From contig NZ_LMLP01000022.1 in NCBI RefSeq assembly GCF_001421965.1, positions 1 to 64,000 of the forward strand: DNA of 64,000 nt, read 5' to 3'. Shown here in pieces: positions 7,682-17,056 of the stretch. The notes under the pieces are model-generated. The model saw only the letters and a list, made by a program, of their open reading frames with translations. It had not been told where the DNA came from and did not search any database. The number at the start of each line of letters is the position of its first letter. The first letter of the stretch is position 1. This DNA comes from Sphingomonas sp. Leaf67 (GTDB lineage: Bacteria > Pseudomonadota > Alphaproteobacteria > Sphingomonadales > Sphingomonadaceae). Both the position numbers and the translations under genes were made by a program.

Positions 7682-10192
7682 ATGAAACCGGTTCCTCAAT
7701 TTTTGTTGTGCACGATGCTCGCCGGGTTCGGCGGGGTGTTGCCTGCCGCCGCGCAGACTGTGCCGGCACCGGCCCCCGCCGCGACCGTGCATCCCGACAT
7801 CTGGCCGCGCGCCAACTGGCCGTACAAGGTCGATCCGGCGCTGGAAAAGCGCATCGCCGACCTGCTGAAGAAGATGACGCTCGAGGAAAAGGTCGGACAG
7901 GTCGTGCAGGGCGATATCGCCAGCCTGACGCCCGTCGACGTGAAGCGGTATCATCTCGGCTCGGTGCTGAACGGCGGCAACTCCGCGCCGAACAACGACG
8001 AATTCGCGCCTGCCTCCGAATGGCTGAAGCTCGCCGACCGTTTTTACGAAGCCTCAGTCGACAAGAGCGACGGCGGCGTCGGCATTCCCGTCATCTGGGG
8101 CACCGATGCGGTGCATGGCCACAGCAATATCGTCGGCGCGACGCTGTTCCCGCACAATGTCGGTCTGGGCGCGATGCACGACCCGGCGCTGATGCGGAAG
8201 ATCGCGCAGGCGACGGCGGCCGAAATCCGCGCGACCGGCATCGAATGGACCTTCGCACCGACGATCACCGTGCCGCAGGACCTGCGCTGGGGCCGCGCCT
8301 ACGAAGGCTATTCGTCCGATCCGAAGCTGGTCGCCAGCTACGTCACGCAGTTCATCGAGGGGCTGCAGGGCGCACCGGGGTCGACCGACCAGCTCAAGGG
8401 ACCGTACGTCCTCGCCTCGACCAAGCATTTCCTTGCCGATGGCGGTACCTTTGGCGGGCAGGATCAGGGCGATGCCAGGATTCCCGAAACCACGCTGCGC
8501 GACATTCATGGCACGCCCTATGTCTCGGCGATCAACGCGGGCGTGCAGACGGTCATGGCCAGCTTCAGCAGCTGGAACGGCGAAAAGATCACCGGGCACA
8601 AGGGCCTGATGACCGATGTCCTCAAGAAGCGCATGGGTTTCGGCGGCTTCATCGTCAGCGACTGGAACGCACACGGTCAGGTCGCGGGCTGCACCAACGC
8701 GTCGTGCCCGCGCGCGATCAATGCCGGGCTCGACATGTATATGGCGCCCGACAGCTGGAAGCCGATCTGGGAAAACCTCGTCAAGCAGGTCAAGTCGGGC
8801 GAAGTGCCGATGGCGCGCCTCGACGACGCGGTATCGAACATCCTGCGCGTGAAGCTGCGCGCCGGCCTGTTCGATGCGGGCAAGCCGTCGTCGCGGCCGT
8901 TGTCGGGCAAGTTCGAGCTGCTCGGCAGTCCCGAACACCGTGCGGTCGCGCGCGAGGCAGTGGCGAAGTCGCTGGTTCTGCTCAAGAACAATGGTTCGCT
9001 GCTGCCGATCAAGGCGGGCGCGCGGGTGCTGGTCGCCGGTGACGGGGCGAACGACGTCGCGCGTCAGTCGGGCGGCTGGACGCTGACATGGCAGGGGACG
9101 GGGATCGATCCGAAATATTTCCCCGGTGCGACCACGATCTGGCAGGGGATCGATACGGCGGTAAAGGCGGCCGGTGGCTCGGCGACGCTGTCGGCCGATG
9201 GCAGCTTTTCGGGCAAGAAGCCCGATGCGGCGATCGTCGTGTTCGGCGAAACGCCCTATGCAGAGTTCCAGGGCGACATCAAGACGCTCCAGCTGCGCCC
9301 CGAACTGCGTGGCCCCATCGAGACAATGAAGAAGCTGAAGGCGCAGGGGATTCCCGTCGTCGCGCTGATGCTGACCGGCCGTCCGCTGTTCGTGAACGCC
9401 GCGATCAACGCCGCCGACGCCTTCGTCGTCGGCTGGCTGCCGGGATCGGAGGGCGCGGGCGTCGCCGACGTGCTGCTGCGCGGACAGGACGGCAAGGCGA
9501 AGCGCGATTTCTCGGGCACGCTGTCCTTCCCATGGCCCGCGACCGGCGATGCGACCGGGCCGACCCAGTTCCCGATCGGCTATGGCCTGACCGCCGCCAG
9601 CAAGACGGTGGTGCCAGCCTTCTCCGAAGACCCCAAGGTCGCCGAAGCCGATGCCGGTGACGTGTTCATGGACAAGGGGCTGCCCGCGACCGCATGGTCG
9701 CTGGAGGTCGGCGGTGCCGGCACCGGCGGCAACACCCGCATCACCACCGTGCCCGCGCAGTCGGGCGCGGGCCGGGTCAAGGTTACCGCGACCGACCACG
9801 GCGTACAGGAAGGCGCGCGCCGCTTCGAGATCGACGGCAGCGGCCCGGCACAGATCGTGCTGAGCACCCAGTCGCCGGTCGACCTGACGCGGCAGACCAA
9901 TGGCGACGTGATGCTGGTATCGACGATGCGCGTCGACGCCGCCCCGACCATGGCGGTCACGCTGTCGCTGCGCAGCGGTCCCGGCGGCGGACAGGTCGCG
10001 CTCGGGCGGATGGAGAAGCTGCCGGTCGGCCAGTGGAAGACGCTGGGCGTCCCGCTCAAATGCTTCGGCGGCAATGTGAACATGGCCAAGGTCGATACGC
10101 TTTTCGCCCTGTCGACCGACGGCAAGCTGACGGTCAGCGTCGCGCGCGTGGCGCTGGGCACCACGGCCGACGTGACGGTGAGCTGCAAGTAA
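7682..10192 (+). CDS. Exo-acting beta-glucosidase / 1,4-beta-D-glucan glucohydrolase (GH3)
   Basis: 836-residue secreted GH3 enzyme, about the length of ExoP-type glucan glucohydrolases. Signal peptide 1-24 ends PAAAQ. The GH3 N-terminal barrel includes VIWGTDAVHGHSN, DLRWGRAYEGY and KHFLADGGTFGGQDQG. The catalytic nucleophile is the Asp of GFIVSDWNAH (about D327). The second GH3 domain starts near LLKNNGSLLPIK, and an extra C-terminal beta domain (about 680-836) matches the ExoP layout. The AAGGGAGA ribosome site fixes the ATG at 7682, not the longer frame from 7532. It releases glucose from beta-glucans in the periplasm or outside the cell. Confidence 0.9.
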   Translation: MKPVPQFLLCTMLAGFGGVLPAAAQTVPAPAPAATVHPDIWPRANWPYKVDPALEKRIADLLKKMTLEEKVGQVVQGDIASLTPVDVKRYHLGSVLNGGNSAPNNDEFAPASEWLKLADRFYEASVDKSDGGVGIPVIWGTDAVHGHSNIVGATLFPHNVGLGAMHDPALMRKIAQATAAEIRATGIEWTFAPTITVPQDLRWGRAYEGYSSDPKLVASYVTQFIEGLQGAPGSTDQLKGPYVLASTKHFLADGGTFGGQDQGDARIPETTLRDIHGTPYVSAINAGVQTVMASFSSWNGEKITGHKGLMTDVLKKRMGFGGFIVSDWNAHGQVAGCTNASCPRAINAGLDMYMAPDSWKPIWENLVKQVKSGEVPMARLDDAVSNILRVKLRAGLFDAGKPSSRPLSGKFELLGSPEHRAVAREAVAKSLVLLKNNGSLLPIKAGARVLVAGDGANDVARQSGGWTLTWQGTGIDPKYFPGATTIWQGIDTAVKAAGGSATLSADGSFSGKKPDAAIVVFGETPYAEFQGDIKTLQLRPELRGPIETMKKLKAQGIPVVALMLTGRPLFVNAAINAADAFVVGWLPGSEGAGVADVLLRGQDGKAKRDFSGTLSFPWPATGDATGPTQFPIGYGLTAASKTVVPAFSEDPKVAEADAGDVFMDKGLPATAWSLEVGGAGTGGNTRITTVPAQSGAGRVKVTATDHGVQEGARRFEIDGSGPAQIVLSTQSPVDLTRQTNGDVMLVSTMRVDAAPTMAVTLSLRSGPGGGQVALGRMEKLPVGQWKTLGVPLKCFGGNVNMAKVDTLFALSTDGKLTVSVARVALGTTADVTVSCK

Positions 10193-10194
10193 AA

Positions 10195-10250
10195 TCCTCC
10201 CCGGCACGGGGAGGGGGACCATGCGCAGCATGGTGGAGGGGGGTGTCCGC
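10195..10250 (+). repeat. CCTCCCCG hairpin repeat, copy M1 (half element)
   Basis: The element opens tcctccccggcacggggagg, then carries the inner palindrome ccatgcgcagcatgg and gagggg. It begins two bases after the GH3 stop codon. Only the left half is present; full copies are at 26257 and 59431. It may also act as a transcription attenuator for the GH3 mRNA. Confidence 0.7.
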
Positions 10251-10296
10251 ATACGCAGCCGATCCGTATGCGACGCGCTCCTCTGTCACTATTTAT

Positions 10297-10390
10297 CATT
10301 CCCGCGCAGGCGGGAATCCATTGCCGCCAAGGTTTCTTGCTGATTCGCGATGTTGGCGCATATGGACTCCCGCCTTCGCGGGAGCGACGA
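10297..10390. repeat. Paired cccgcg-aggcggga hairpin repeats, copy A
   Basis: Two inverted units, cattcccgcgcaggcgggaa and gactcccgccttcgcgggag, flank about 50 bases of unrelated sequence. This is a REP-like pair of the kind common between sphingomonad genes. Related pairs lie at 13112 (B) and 60031 (C). It fills the space between the GH3 and esterase genes. Confidence 0.65.
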
Positions 10391-10413
10391 AAGCGGATAA
10401 AAGGGGCATGGCG

Positions 10414-11913
10414 ATGAAGGCAATCTGGGCATCTCTACTGCTGGCCACCGCCACCCCGGCCATCGCCCAGGACGCCGCACCTGCGACCGCCCCGATCCCT
10501 CCGCGCGTCTCGGTCTCGGGCGGCATCGTCGAGGGCAAGGCCGAAGCCGACCGCGTCCTCTTTCGCGGCATTCCCTTCGCCGCCCCGCCGCTGGGTGCGA
10601 ACCGCTGGCGCGAACCGCAGCCGGTGGTCGAATGGACCGGCATCCGGACCGCCACCGCGCCGTCGCCCGCCTGCCTGCAGAACGATTATGGCTGGAACCG
10701 CGCCGACCATGTCTTTGCGGCGGAGGATTGCCTGACGCTCGATGTCGGCACGCCGGGGCTGACCGGCAAGCGCCCGGTGATCGTGTGGATTCACGGCGGC
10801 AGCAACCGCGCCGGATCGGCGGGCGGCATGGCGCTGTCGGCGATCGGCAAGCGCGACGTGGTCGTCGTCGCGGTCCAGTATCGCCTCGGCATCTTCGGCT
10901 TCCTGCCGCACCGCGCGCTGGCGGCGGAAGCGAACGGGGCCAGCGGCAATTACGGGCTGATGGACCAGATCGCGGCGCTGCGCTGGGTCCGCGACAACAT
11001 CGCCAAGTTCGGCGGCGATCCCGACAACGTCACCATCGCCGGTGAAAGCGCCGGATCGCAGGACGTGTCGCTGCTCCTCGCCTCGCCGCTCGCCCGCGGC
11101 CTGTTCGCGAAGGCGGCGATGGAATCGGGCACGCCCGGCTTCGGCCTGCCATGGCGTCCGCTCAAGGAAGCGTTCCGCATCGGCGATCAGCTCGACGTGC
11201 TGCTGGGCACGCGCGGGACGGCGGCGCTGCGCAGCGCCTCGCCCGCCGCGCTGCTTGCTGCCGATCTGAAACTGCACGATGCCAAGCTGACCGCCGACGA
11301 TTATCTGTACCTGCGCACCACCATCGACGGCGCTGTCCTGCCCGATACGCCCGACCGGCTGTTCGTCACCGCGCCCAAGCGTCCGGTCATCATCGGCAGC
11401 AACGTCCTCGAACTCGATCTGCCAGGCGACCGTCCGGCGCGCGACGGCTTTGTCGACCTGTCGTTCGGCACCAATGCGGAGGCCGCCCGCACCTTCTACC
11501 GGCTCGACGAACCTGATTCCGTCGCCCATCCGCGCATGGGCACCCGCGATCAGCAGATCGCGACCGACGCCACCTTCCGCTGTCCGGCCGGCAACCTTGC
11601 CAACCTGCTCGCCGGGCGCAGCTGGCCGGTGTGGCGCTATGAATTCGACATGGCCGGCGATGGCGGTCCCGGCCGCACGTCGCATGCCGCGGAGATCGGC
11701 TATATTTTTGCCGACAAGCGCGTCGGACCGGTGTCGATGCAGGATTACTGGCTGGCCTTCGCCGTCACCGGCGATCCCAATGGCGACGGCCGCCCGACCT
11801 GGCCGCGCACGACCAAGGGAAAGCCCGCCAATATCCTGTTCGACGCGCGCGGTGCCACGCCGCGCGACGGCGATATGCGCCCCGAAATCTGCCGTTTGCA
11901 AGGATCGCTATGA
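10414..11913 (+). CDS. Secreted type-B carboxylesterase
   Basis: 499 residues with signal peptide 1-19 (ending AIAQ). Alpha/beta-hydrolase fold of the carboxylesterase B family: FRGIPFAAPPLGANRWREP near the N-terminus, oxyanion-hole motif VWIHGGSNRAG, and nucleophile elbow GESAGSQ, with the acid and His regions after it (SHAAEIGYIF). AAGGGG lies seven bases before ATG 10414, so I prefer it to the ATG six bases upstream. The stop overlaps the next start by four bases (ATGA), so the two hydrolases are co-translated. The likely role is removal of ester groups from plant polysaccharide or phenolic esters. Confidence 0.88.
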   Translation: MKAIWASLLLATATPAIAQDAAPATAPIPPRVSVSGGIVEGKAEADRVLFRGIPFAAPPLGANRWREPQPVVEWTGIRTATAPSPACLQNDYGWNRADHVFAAEDCLTLDVGTPGLTGKRPVIVWIHGGSNRAGSAGGMALSAIGKRDVVVVAVQYRLGIFGFLPHRALAAEANGASGNYGLMDQIAALRWVRDNIAKFGGDPDNVTIAGESAGSQDVSLLLASPLARGLFAKAAMESGTPGFGLPWRPLKEAFRIGDQLDVLLGTRGTAALRSASPAALLAADLKLHDAKLTADDYLYLRTTIDGAVLPDTPDRLFVTAPKRPVIIGSNVLELDLPGDRPARDGFVDLSFGTNAEAARTFYRLDEPDSVAHPRMGTRDQQIATDATFRCPAGNLANLLAGRSWPVWRYEFDMAGDGGPGRTSHAAEIGYIFADKRVGPVSMQDYWLAFAVTGDPNGDGRPTWPRTTKGKPANILFDARGATPRDGDMRPEICRLQGSL

Positions 11914-12641
11914 CCCACGATCGCCGTCATTTCCTGAGCCTCGCCGCCGGGGCGGCGCTCCTTCCCGCCGCCGCCTGCGCGCAGGAGGACAGCTATGAGG
12001 TCAAGCGCCAGCGCCAGTTGGCGACCGACTGGCCGTGGCTCGGCCGCTATGCCGCCGCCAATGCCGCGCTCGCCGCTTCGGGCAAGCCGACCGACATCGT
12101 GTTCATGGGCGATTCGATCACCGAAGGCTGGGCCGGCAAACGCCCCGAATTTTTCCGCGCCGGGCGAGTGGGCCGCGGGATCAGCGGGCAGACGACGCCG
12201 CAAATGGTCCTGCGAATGATGGCCGACGTGATCGCGCTGAAACCGAAGTTCGTCCACATCATGGCCGGCACCAACGACATCGCCGGCAATACCGGTCCGA
12301 TGACGCCGCAGCAGACGCAGGACAATCTGGCGATGATGGTCATGCTCGCGCGGGCAGCGAAGATCGGCGTGTTGCTGGCCAGCGTGCCCCCGGCGGACGG
12401 CTTCCCGTGGCGTCCGGGCCTTGCCACCGTCGCGCCGATCCGCGCGCTCAACGCCTGGGCGAAAACCTATGCCGGGCAGGTCGGCGCGACCTTCGTCGAC
12501 TATACGCCTGCACTTGCCACGCCGGGCGGCGCGATGAAGCCCGGCTTCGCCGACGACGGCGTCCACCCGACCGCCGCCGGCTATGCCGCGATGGAGACCG
12601 TGCTGACCCCGGTCCTGCGCGCGAAGCGCCTGGCCGCCTGA
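11910..12641 (+). CDS. Tat-exported SGNH/GDSL hydrolase
   Basis: 243 residues. The N-terminus MTHDRRHFLSLAAGAALLPAA is a twin-arginine signal (RRHFL). SGNH blocks follow: MGDSITEGW (Ser), GISGQTT (Gly), MAGTNDIAG (Asn) and DGVHPTAAGY (Asp/His). Family members are esterases or acetyl-hydrolases acting on sugars. Its start overlaps the carboxylesterase stop, which argues for joint action on one acylated glycan. The substrate is not determined by sequence. Confidence 0.85.
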   Translation: MTHDRRHFLSLAAGAALLPAAACAQEDSYEVKRQRQLATDWPWLGRYAAANAALAASGKPTDIVFMGDSITEGWAGKRPEFFRAGRVGRGISGQTTPQMVLRMMADVIALKPKFVHIMAGTNDIAGNTGPMTPQQTQDNLAMMVMLARAAKIGVLLASVPPADGFPWRPGLATVAPIRALNAWAKTYAGQVGATFVDYTPALATPGGAMKPGFADDGVHPTAAGYAAMETVLTPVLRAKRLAA

Positions 12642-12766
12642 CAAGCTGAACGAACCCGCCTCTGCCGCGACAATCCGACACAATTTTAGTACCTTCGCGA
12701 CAAACGCCTGCGACACGCCGCCCCCATCTTCGGTTCAGCCCAAGGGGTTCGAACAGGAGAAAGTTC

Positions 12767-13099
12767 ATGAAGAAGTTCGCACTGATGATCGCCGGCCTCG
12801 GCGTCGCGATGACCGCGCTGCCCGCCGCCGCCCAGCCATGGCAGTCGGTCAACCAGCGTCAGGCGCAGATCGAGCGTCGCATCGATCAGGGTATCCGGAG
12901 CGGTTCGCTCAGCCGGCGCGAGGCGGTGAACCTGCGCGGCGAATTCCGCCAGATCGCCCAGCTCGAACAGCGCTATCGCCGCTCGAACGGCCTGTCGATG
13001 CAGGAACGCCGCGACCTCGACCGCCGCTTCGACGCGCTGGCGTACAAGGTGCGGGTCGACAAGCACGACCGCAACGGCCGTCCGGGTCATCGGCGCTGA
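12767..13099 (+). CDS. Small periplasmic protein of unknown function
   Basis: 110 residues. Signal peptide 1-24 (ending PAAAQ), then a helical, strongly basic mature domain with repeated Arg/Gln-rich helices (NQRQAQIERRIDQGIRSGSL, LSRREAVNLRGEFRQI). The layout resembles small sphingomonad periplasmic proteins with a two-helix repeat. An AGGAGA ribosome site precedes the ATG. No enzymatic motif is visible. Function unknown. Confidence 0.65.
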   Translation: MKKFALMIAGLGVAMTALPAAAQPWQSVNQRQAQIERRIDQGIRSGSLSRREAVNLRGEFRQIAQLEQRYRRSNGLSMQERRDLDRRFDALAYKVRVDKHDRNGRPGHRR

Positions 13100-13111
13100 C
13101 CGCCGCAAGCC

Positions 13112-13196
13112 GTATCCCCGCGTAGGCGGGGATCCAGGGCCAGGCAAGCCGACATAGCGTTTGACGCTCTGGACCCCCGCCTGCGCGGGGGTACGG
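13112..13196. repeat. Paired cccgcg-aggcggg hairpin repeats, copy B
   Basis: The units tatccccgcgtaggcgggga and gacccccgcctgcgcggggg form an inverted pair between two convergent genes. Each unit is itself a short stem-loop. It may act as a bidirectional terminator here. Confidence 0.65.
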
Positions 13197-13205
13197 TTGC
13201 CCGTG

Positions 13206-14093
13206 TCACGCCCCCGCCACGAATGCCCCGATCAACCCCGCATCCTCCCCCAGCCGCCCCGGTACGACGATCGGCGCCGTCGCCGGGGTCAGCAGGTTCG
13301 CCCGCACCCGCCCGTCCAGTTCCGCGATCAGCGCGGTGGCATTGGCCAGCCCGCCGCCGACCGGCACGATCGTTGCCGACACGGCGTGCAACAGCATCGC
13401 CAGCGGCCCGCCGACCAGGTCGCACCAGTAATCGACCGTCGCCGCCGCCCGGCGCTCGCCGGCCTTGGCACCCTCCGTAATCGCGATACTGGCAGCCTCG
13501 ACGCCGTGCAGAAAGCGATGCAACCGCTCCAGCCCACGCGCGCTGCCGATCGTATCGAGGCACCCGACAAGGCCACAGCCACAGGGAAACACCGGATTGG
13601 CCCCCGGCGCGATGCGGCTTTCGTGCACCACCTGCCCATGGCCCCATTCGCCGCCGATCCCGCCCGCGCCGCTCACGATCCGGCCGCGTTCGACCAGCCC
13701 GCCGCCGACCCCGGTGCCAAGGATGATGCCGAACACCCGGTCATGCCCGATCGCGACCCCGCGCGCCGCCTCGGCCAGCACGAACGCATCGGCGTCGTTC
13801 ACAACCCGCACCGGCACCCCCAGCGCACGGGCCAGTTCGTCGGCCAGCACTTGCCCGTCGATACAGCGAATATTGGCGCTGGTGACGATGCCCGATAGGG
13901 GATCGACCAGCCCGGCGGTCGCGATCGACACCCGGTCGCCCTTCGTCACCGCCAGCGCATCGGCAAACACGGTGACGAACGCCGCCCAGTCGCCGACCGG
14001 CGTCGGCACCTTGCGTCGCCAGCCGATCGCCCCCGCATCGTCGAACGCGGCGATATCGACGAACGACCCGCCGACATCGGCGCAAAGCCGCAT
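13206..14093 (-). CDS. ROK family kinase (N-acetylglucosamine/glucose kinase-like)
   Basis: 295 residues. Phosphate loop MRLCADVGGSFVDIAAF, catalytic VRVVNDADAFVLAEA, adenosine motif GIILGTGVGGGLVERG, zinc site GHGQV...PCGCGLVGCLDTIGS (His plus Cys-x-Cys-x4-Cys). This cysteine spacing is that of the NagK/NanK branch, unlike the Mak-like kinase at 4720. It starts two bases after the stop of the M61 peptidase gene upstream, so the two form an operon. It probably phosphorylates a hexose or amino sugar in the cytoplasm. Confidence 0.82.
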   Translation of the reverse strand: MRLCADVGGSFVDIAAFDDAGAIGWRRKVPTPVGDWAAFVTVFADALAVTKGDRVSIATAGLVDPLSGIVTSANIRCIDGQVLADELARALGVPVRVVNDADAFVLAEAARGVAIGHDRVFGIILGTGVGGGLVERGRIVSGAGGIGGEWGHGQVVHESRIAPGANPVFPCGCGLVGCLDTIGSARGLERLHRFLHGVEAASIAITEGAKAGERRAAATVDYWCDLVGGPLAMLLHAVSATIVPVGGGLANATALIAELDGRVRANLLTPATAPIVVPGRLGEDAGLIGAFVAGA

Positions 14094-14095
14094 CG

Positions 14096-15970
14096 TTATT
14101 CCGCGCCCAGCCAGCTCTTGCGGAATGCCCGTTGCGTGGCCGTCAGCGCCTGTCCGACCGTCTCGCCACGCACTACCTCCAGCGTCGGATCGGCCGCCGG
14201 GGTCAGCGTCGTGGTGCGTTCGGCCCCGAACCGGCGATAGCGCAGCTCGACCGGCGTGCCCGGCTTGAGCGCCGCCAGCGCGGTGTTCCACGCAGCGCCG
14301 TTGCCGATCGCTTGCCCGCCGAGCGCGACGATGACGTCGCCCTGATCCAGCCCGGCGGCGAACAGCGGCGAATTCTGCGCGGGCGGGAAGGTCAGCGTCA
14401 CGCCCTCCGCCTCTTCGCTCGCTGCCGTCCGTCCGATCCAGCCACGCGCGGGCGCGGCGGGCCGCAGCACCAGCCCCGCCTGCGCCAGCAGCGGTGCGAA
14501 GTCGGGCAGGCCGCTGCCATCGATCGACCGTGCGAAGAACGCGTCGGCAAAGCCCTGGTCCCCCGTCGTCGCGGCCAGCGCCGCGCGCAGATCGGCGGGC
14601 GTGTACGGCTTCTCGCCCTTGCCATGCCGCGCCCACAGCGTCCGCATGAAATCGTCGAGGCTCTTGCCCGCGAACCGCTGCCGCAGTTCGAGGTCGAGCG
14701 CCATGCCGATGATCGCGCCATAGGGATAATAGGACACGAAGATATTGGGATCGACCGGATCGATCGAGCGCGCGGCATCGACGAACGGCGCGCGCAGGCT
14801 CATCTCCTGCGGCGATGCGTTGATCCGCGCTGCGATCCGCGCCGGATTGTTGACGATGCCGCTCAGCATCGGCCCCATCTCGCCCAGATACTCGTCGACG
14901 CTGGCAAGGCCCGCGCGCCGGATCGACAGCGGCCCGTAATAGCTGGTGAACCCCTCGGCCAGCCACAGCGACGGCGTCGGATTGGCGCGGGTGAAGTCGA
15001 ACGGTTCCAGTTCGGCCGGGCGGATGCGCTCGACGTTCCAGCTATGGAAGAATTCATGCGCCAGCGTGCCGAGCTGGTCGTCCTTCGCCTCCGCCAGCGA
15101 CTGCGCGTTCGTGATGATCGTCGAGTTTCGATGCTCCATGCCGTCGCCCACGATCGACGGGCGATAATCGGCGATGAAGGTATAGCGGCCGAAATCATAA
15201 GGAGCCGGCGCGCCGAAGATCGCGATCTGCTGCGCCACGACCTTCTTCGCCTTTTCGGTGAAGCGGTCCATGTCGGCGGCGCTGCCGTCATGGTGGAGCG
15301 CAAGGCGATAGGTCTTGCCGCCCGCCTGCCATTCGCGGACCATATGGTCCGACAGCTCGGTCGGACTGTCCATGAAATATTGCAGGTTCGGCGCCCAATA
15401 GGTGCCGGGCGCGTCGCTCTCCGGCAACTGCGTCGCGACCTTCCATGTGGGGTCCGGACTCTGAAAGCGGACGCGGATCGGCTGCGCGTCATAGCCGGAC
15501 GCCCACAGGAAGGTGGCCGGCATGTTCAGATGCGCATGGCTCGTATCGATCTGCGCATAGGTGCCGTCGCCGTGATCGGCGAACAAGGTGTAGGCGACGA
15601 CGACCGTGCCGTCATGCCCCGCGACGCTCCAGCCATAGGGATCGATGCGCGTCAGCTTCAGCGGCCGCCCGGCGCCGTCGGTCGCGGTCACGTCATAGAC
15701 GTTCTTGGCGAATTCATGGATCGCATAGCGCCCCGGCGACGACCGCGACATCTGGACCCGCAAGGGGCCGGCGGGTACCCCGGTCCATGTCGCGGTGATC
15801 CGCGCGCGGTGATGCTCGACCTGCGGAAACGAAACGTCGTAGCGCACCTTCGCCGCCGTGCCGGGATCGCGCTGGCCGGGGGCAGGGGCCGGATGCACCG
15901 GCGCACTCTGCGCCAGCGCGGGCAGCGCGATTGACGAAACAAGCAAGGCAGCAAACAGCGAACGGACCAT
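14096..15970 (-). CDS. M61 family metallopeptidase with PDZ domain
   Basis: 624 residues. Signal peptide 1-20 (ALPALAQ), N-terminal beta domain, then the gluzincin motif LAHEFFHSWNVERIRP (HExxH with the M61 GFHSWN-like tail) near residue 300 and the distal Glu in LWLAEGFTSYY. The C-terminal PDZ domain (about 500-600) has QGDVIVALGGQAI. Family members are glycyl aminopeptidases of the periplasm. It is followed two bases later by a ROK kinase, an unexpected pairing with no obvious functional link. Confidence 0.85.
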   Translation of the reverse strand: MVRSLFAALLVSSIALPALAQSAPVHPAPAPGQRDPGTAAKVRYDVSFPQVEHHRARITATWTGVPAGPLRVQMSRSSPGRYAIHEFAKNVYDVTATDGAGRPLKLTRIDPYGWSVAGHDGTVVVAYTLFADHGDGTYAQIDTSHAHLNMPATFLWASGYDAQPIRVRFQSPDPTWKVATQLPESDAPGTYWAPNLQYFMDSPTELSDHMVREWQAGGKTYRLALHHDGSAADMDRFTEKAKKVVAQQIAIFGAPAPYDFGRYTFIADYRPSIVGDGMEHRNSTIITNAQSLAEAKDDQLGTLAHEFFHSWNVERIRPAELEPFDFTRANPTPSLWLAEGFTSYYGPLSIRRAGLASVDEYLGEMGPMLSGIVNNPARIAARINASPQEMSLRAPFVDAARSIDPVDPNIFVSYYPYGAIIGMALDLELRQRFAGKSLDDFMRTLWARHGKGEKPYTPADLRAALAATTGDQGFADAFFARSIDGSGLPDFAPLLAQAGLVLRPAAPARGWIGRTAASEEAEGVTLTFPPAQNSPLFAAGLDQGDVIVALGGQAIGNGAAWNTALAALKPGTPVELRYRRFGAERTTTLTPAADPTLEVVRGETVGQALTATQRAFRKSWLGAE

Positions 15971-16100
15971 GGAGGCTCCCCGGAAAGACAGTCGCCGTCT
16001 TCTAGGCCGGGAGGGGTGGAACGGTCCACGCCTTCTTCTCCCCTCGCTGGTCGGGAAGGGCAGTGAAGCCGCCGACGTTCCGGTCGATCGTTGATCCGCC

Positions 16101-17021
16101 CTAGATGTCCTCGATCACCACCCGATCGAACAACACGTCCCCCGCGCGCACTCGGTCGCCGGTCGCCACCCCCGCCGCCGTCACGAACGGCGCGGGCGTC
16201 AGCATCACGATCGTCGAGCCATGTTCGAACCAGCCCATCTCCTCCCCCTGCACGACCGGCGTCGCCAGCGTCGCGACCGGATCGGCCCGTTCGCGCAGCA
16301 GCTTGACGGTATCGAGGAAGGTCAGCCGGATCGCCGCGACCAGGATCGCAGCGACCGGCACCAGCAGCACCGGCGTCCCGTCGTCCAGCCGCAGCCGCAC
16401 CGTCGCGCGTTCGTTGCGACAATACAGCCGGTCGACGCGATTGAGCGCGGGCGGATTGACGTTGAAACAGTCGCCGGGAAAGTAGCGCACCCGTTCGACC
16501 ACCGCATCCTGTGGCGCATGGAAGCGGTGATACATCCCCGCCGTCAGCCGCAGCGTCACGAAACTGCCGCCGATATACGCCTCTCCCTCGCCGCCGGTCA
16601 GCTCACTGATAGAATAGCGCCGCCCCTTGGCCTGAATGATGCTGTCACCGTCGATCCGGCCACTGGCGACGATGATCCCGTCCGACGGTGAAGACAATTG
16701 ATGCGCCGGCGCGCGGAACGTCCGCGCCCCCGGCCGCAGCCGCCGGATGAACGCGGCGTGCAGCGACGGCCACCGCGCCTCCGCCGCATCGGACAGGTCG
16801 ACATCGCAAAAGATTCGCCACACCGCGATCAGGCTGCGCGCGACCAGCGGATGTTCGACCTTGCTCAGCCAGCCCATCGCCCGCGTGGCGCTGCGTCGCG
16901 GCAGCCAGTTGGTCAGCGCGTAATTGACCGATTCGATGTCGGTCAGCTTCGCAATGGCGCGCGACAGGGCGGAATTCACGGGCGTGGGCGGGGCGGGGCG
17001 GATATCGTCCATGGCCGTCAT
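16101..17021 (-). CDS. psd: Phosphatidylserine decarboxylase (E. coli type)
   Basis: 306 residues. The pro-enzyme cleaves itself at a Gly-Ser bond to give a pyruvoyl group. Here the site is FEHGST (Ser about 269), with His in place of the usual Leu of LGST. The other triad residues are present: Asp114 in SPSDGIIVASG and His165/168 in MYHRFHAP. YFPGDCFNVNP and ARNERA-like sequence (CRNERATVRL) complete the family signature. It makes phosphatidylethanolamine at the inner membrane. GGGGAA lies six bases before ATG 17021. It is divergent from an aminotransferase gene with 35 bases between starts. Confidence 0.88.
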   Translation of the reverse strand: MTAMDDIRPAPPTPVNSALSRAIAKLTDIESVNYALTNWLPRRSATRAMGWLSKVEHPLVARSLIAVWRIFCDVDLSDAAEARWPSLHAAFIRRLRPGARTFRAPAHQLSSPSDGIIVASGRIDGDSIIQAKGRRYSISELTGGEGEAYIGGSFVTLRLTAGMYHRFHAPQDAVVERVRYFPGDCFNVNPPALNRVDRLYCRNERATVRLRLDDGTPVLLVPVAAILVAAIRLTFLDTVKLLRERADPVATLATPVVQGEEMGWFEHGSTIVMLTPAPFVTAAGVATGDRVRAGDVLFDRVVIEDI

Positions 17022-17056
17022 CAATATTTCCCCATCGGGTCATATTCGCGACAGTC

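Noticed and set aside
8054..10252. 732-codon open frame opposite the GH3 gene
   Set aside because: Third-position GC shadow of the GH3 gene; no ribosome site or recognisable domains.
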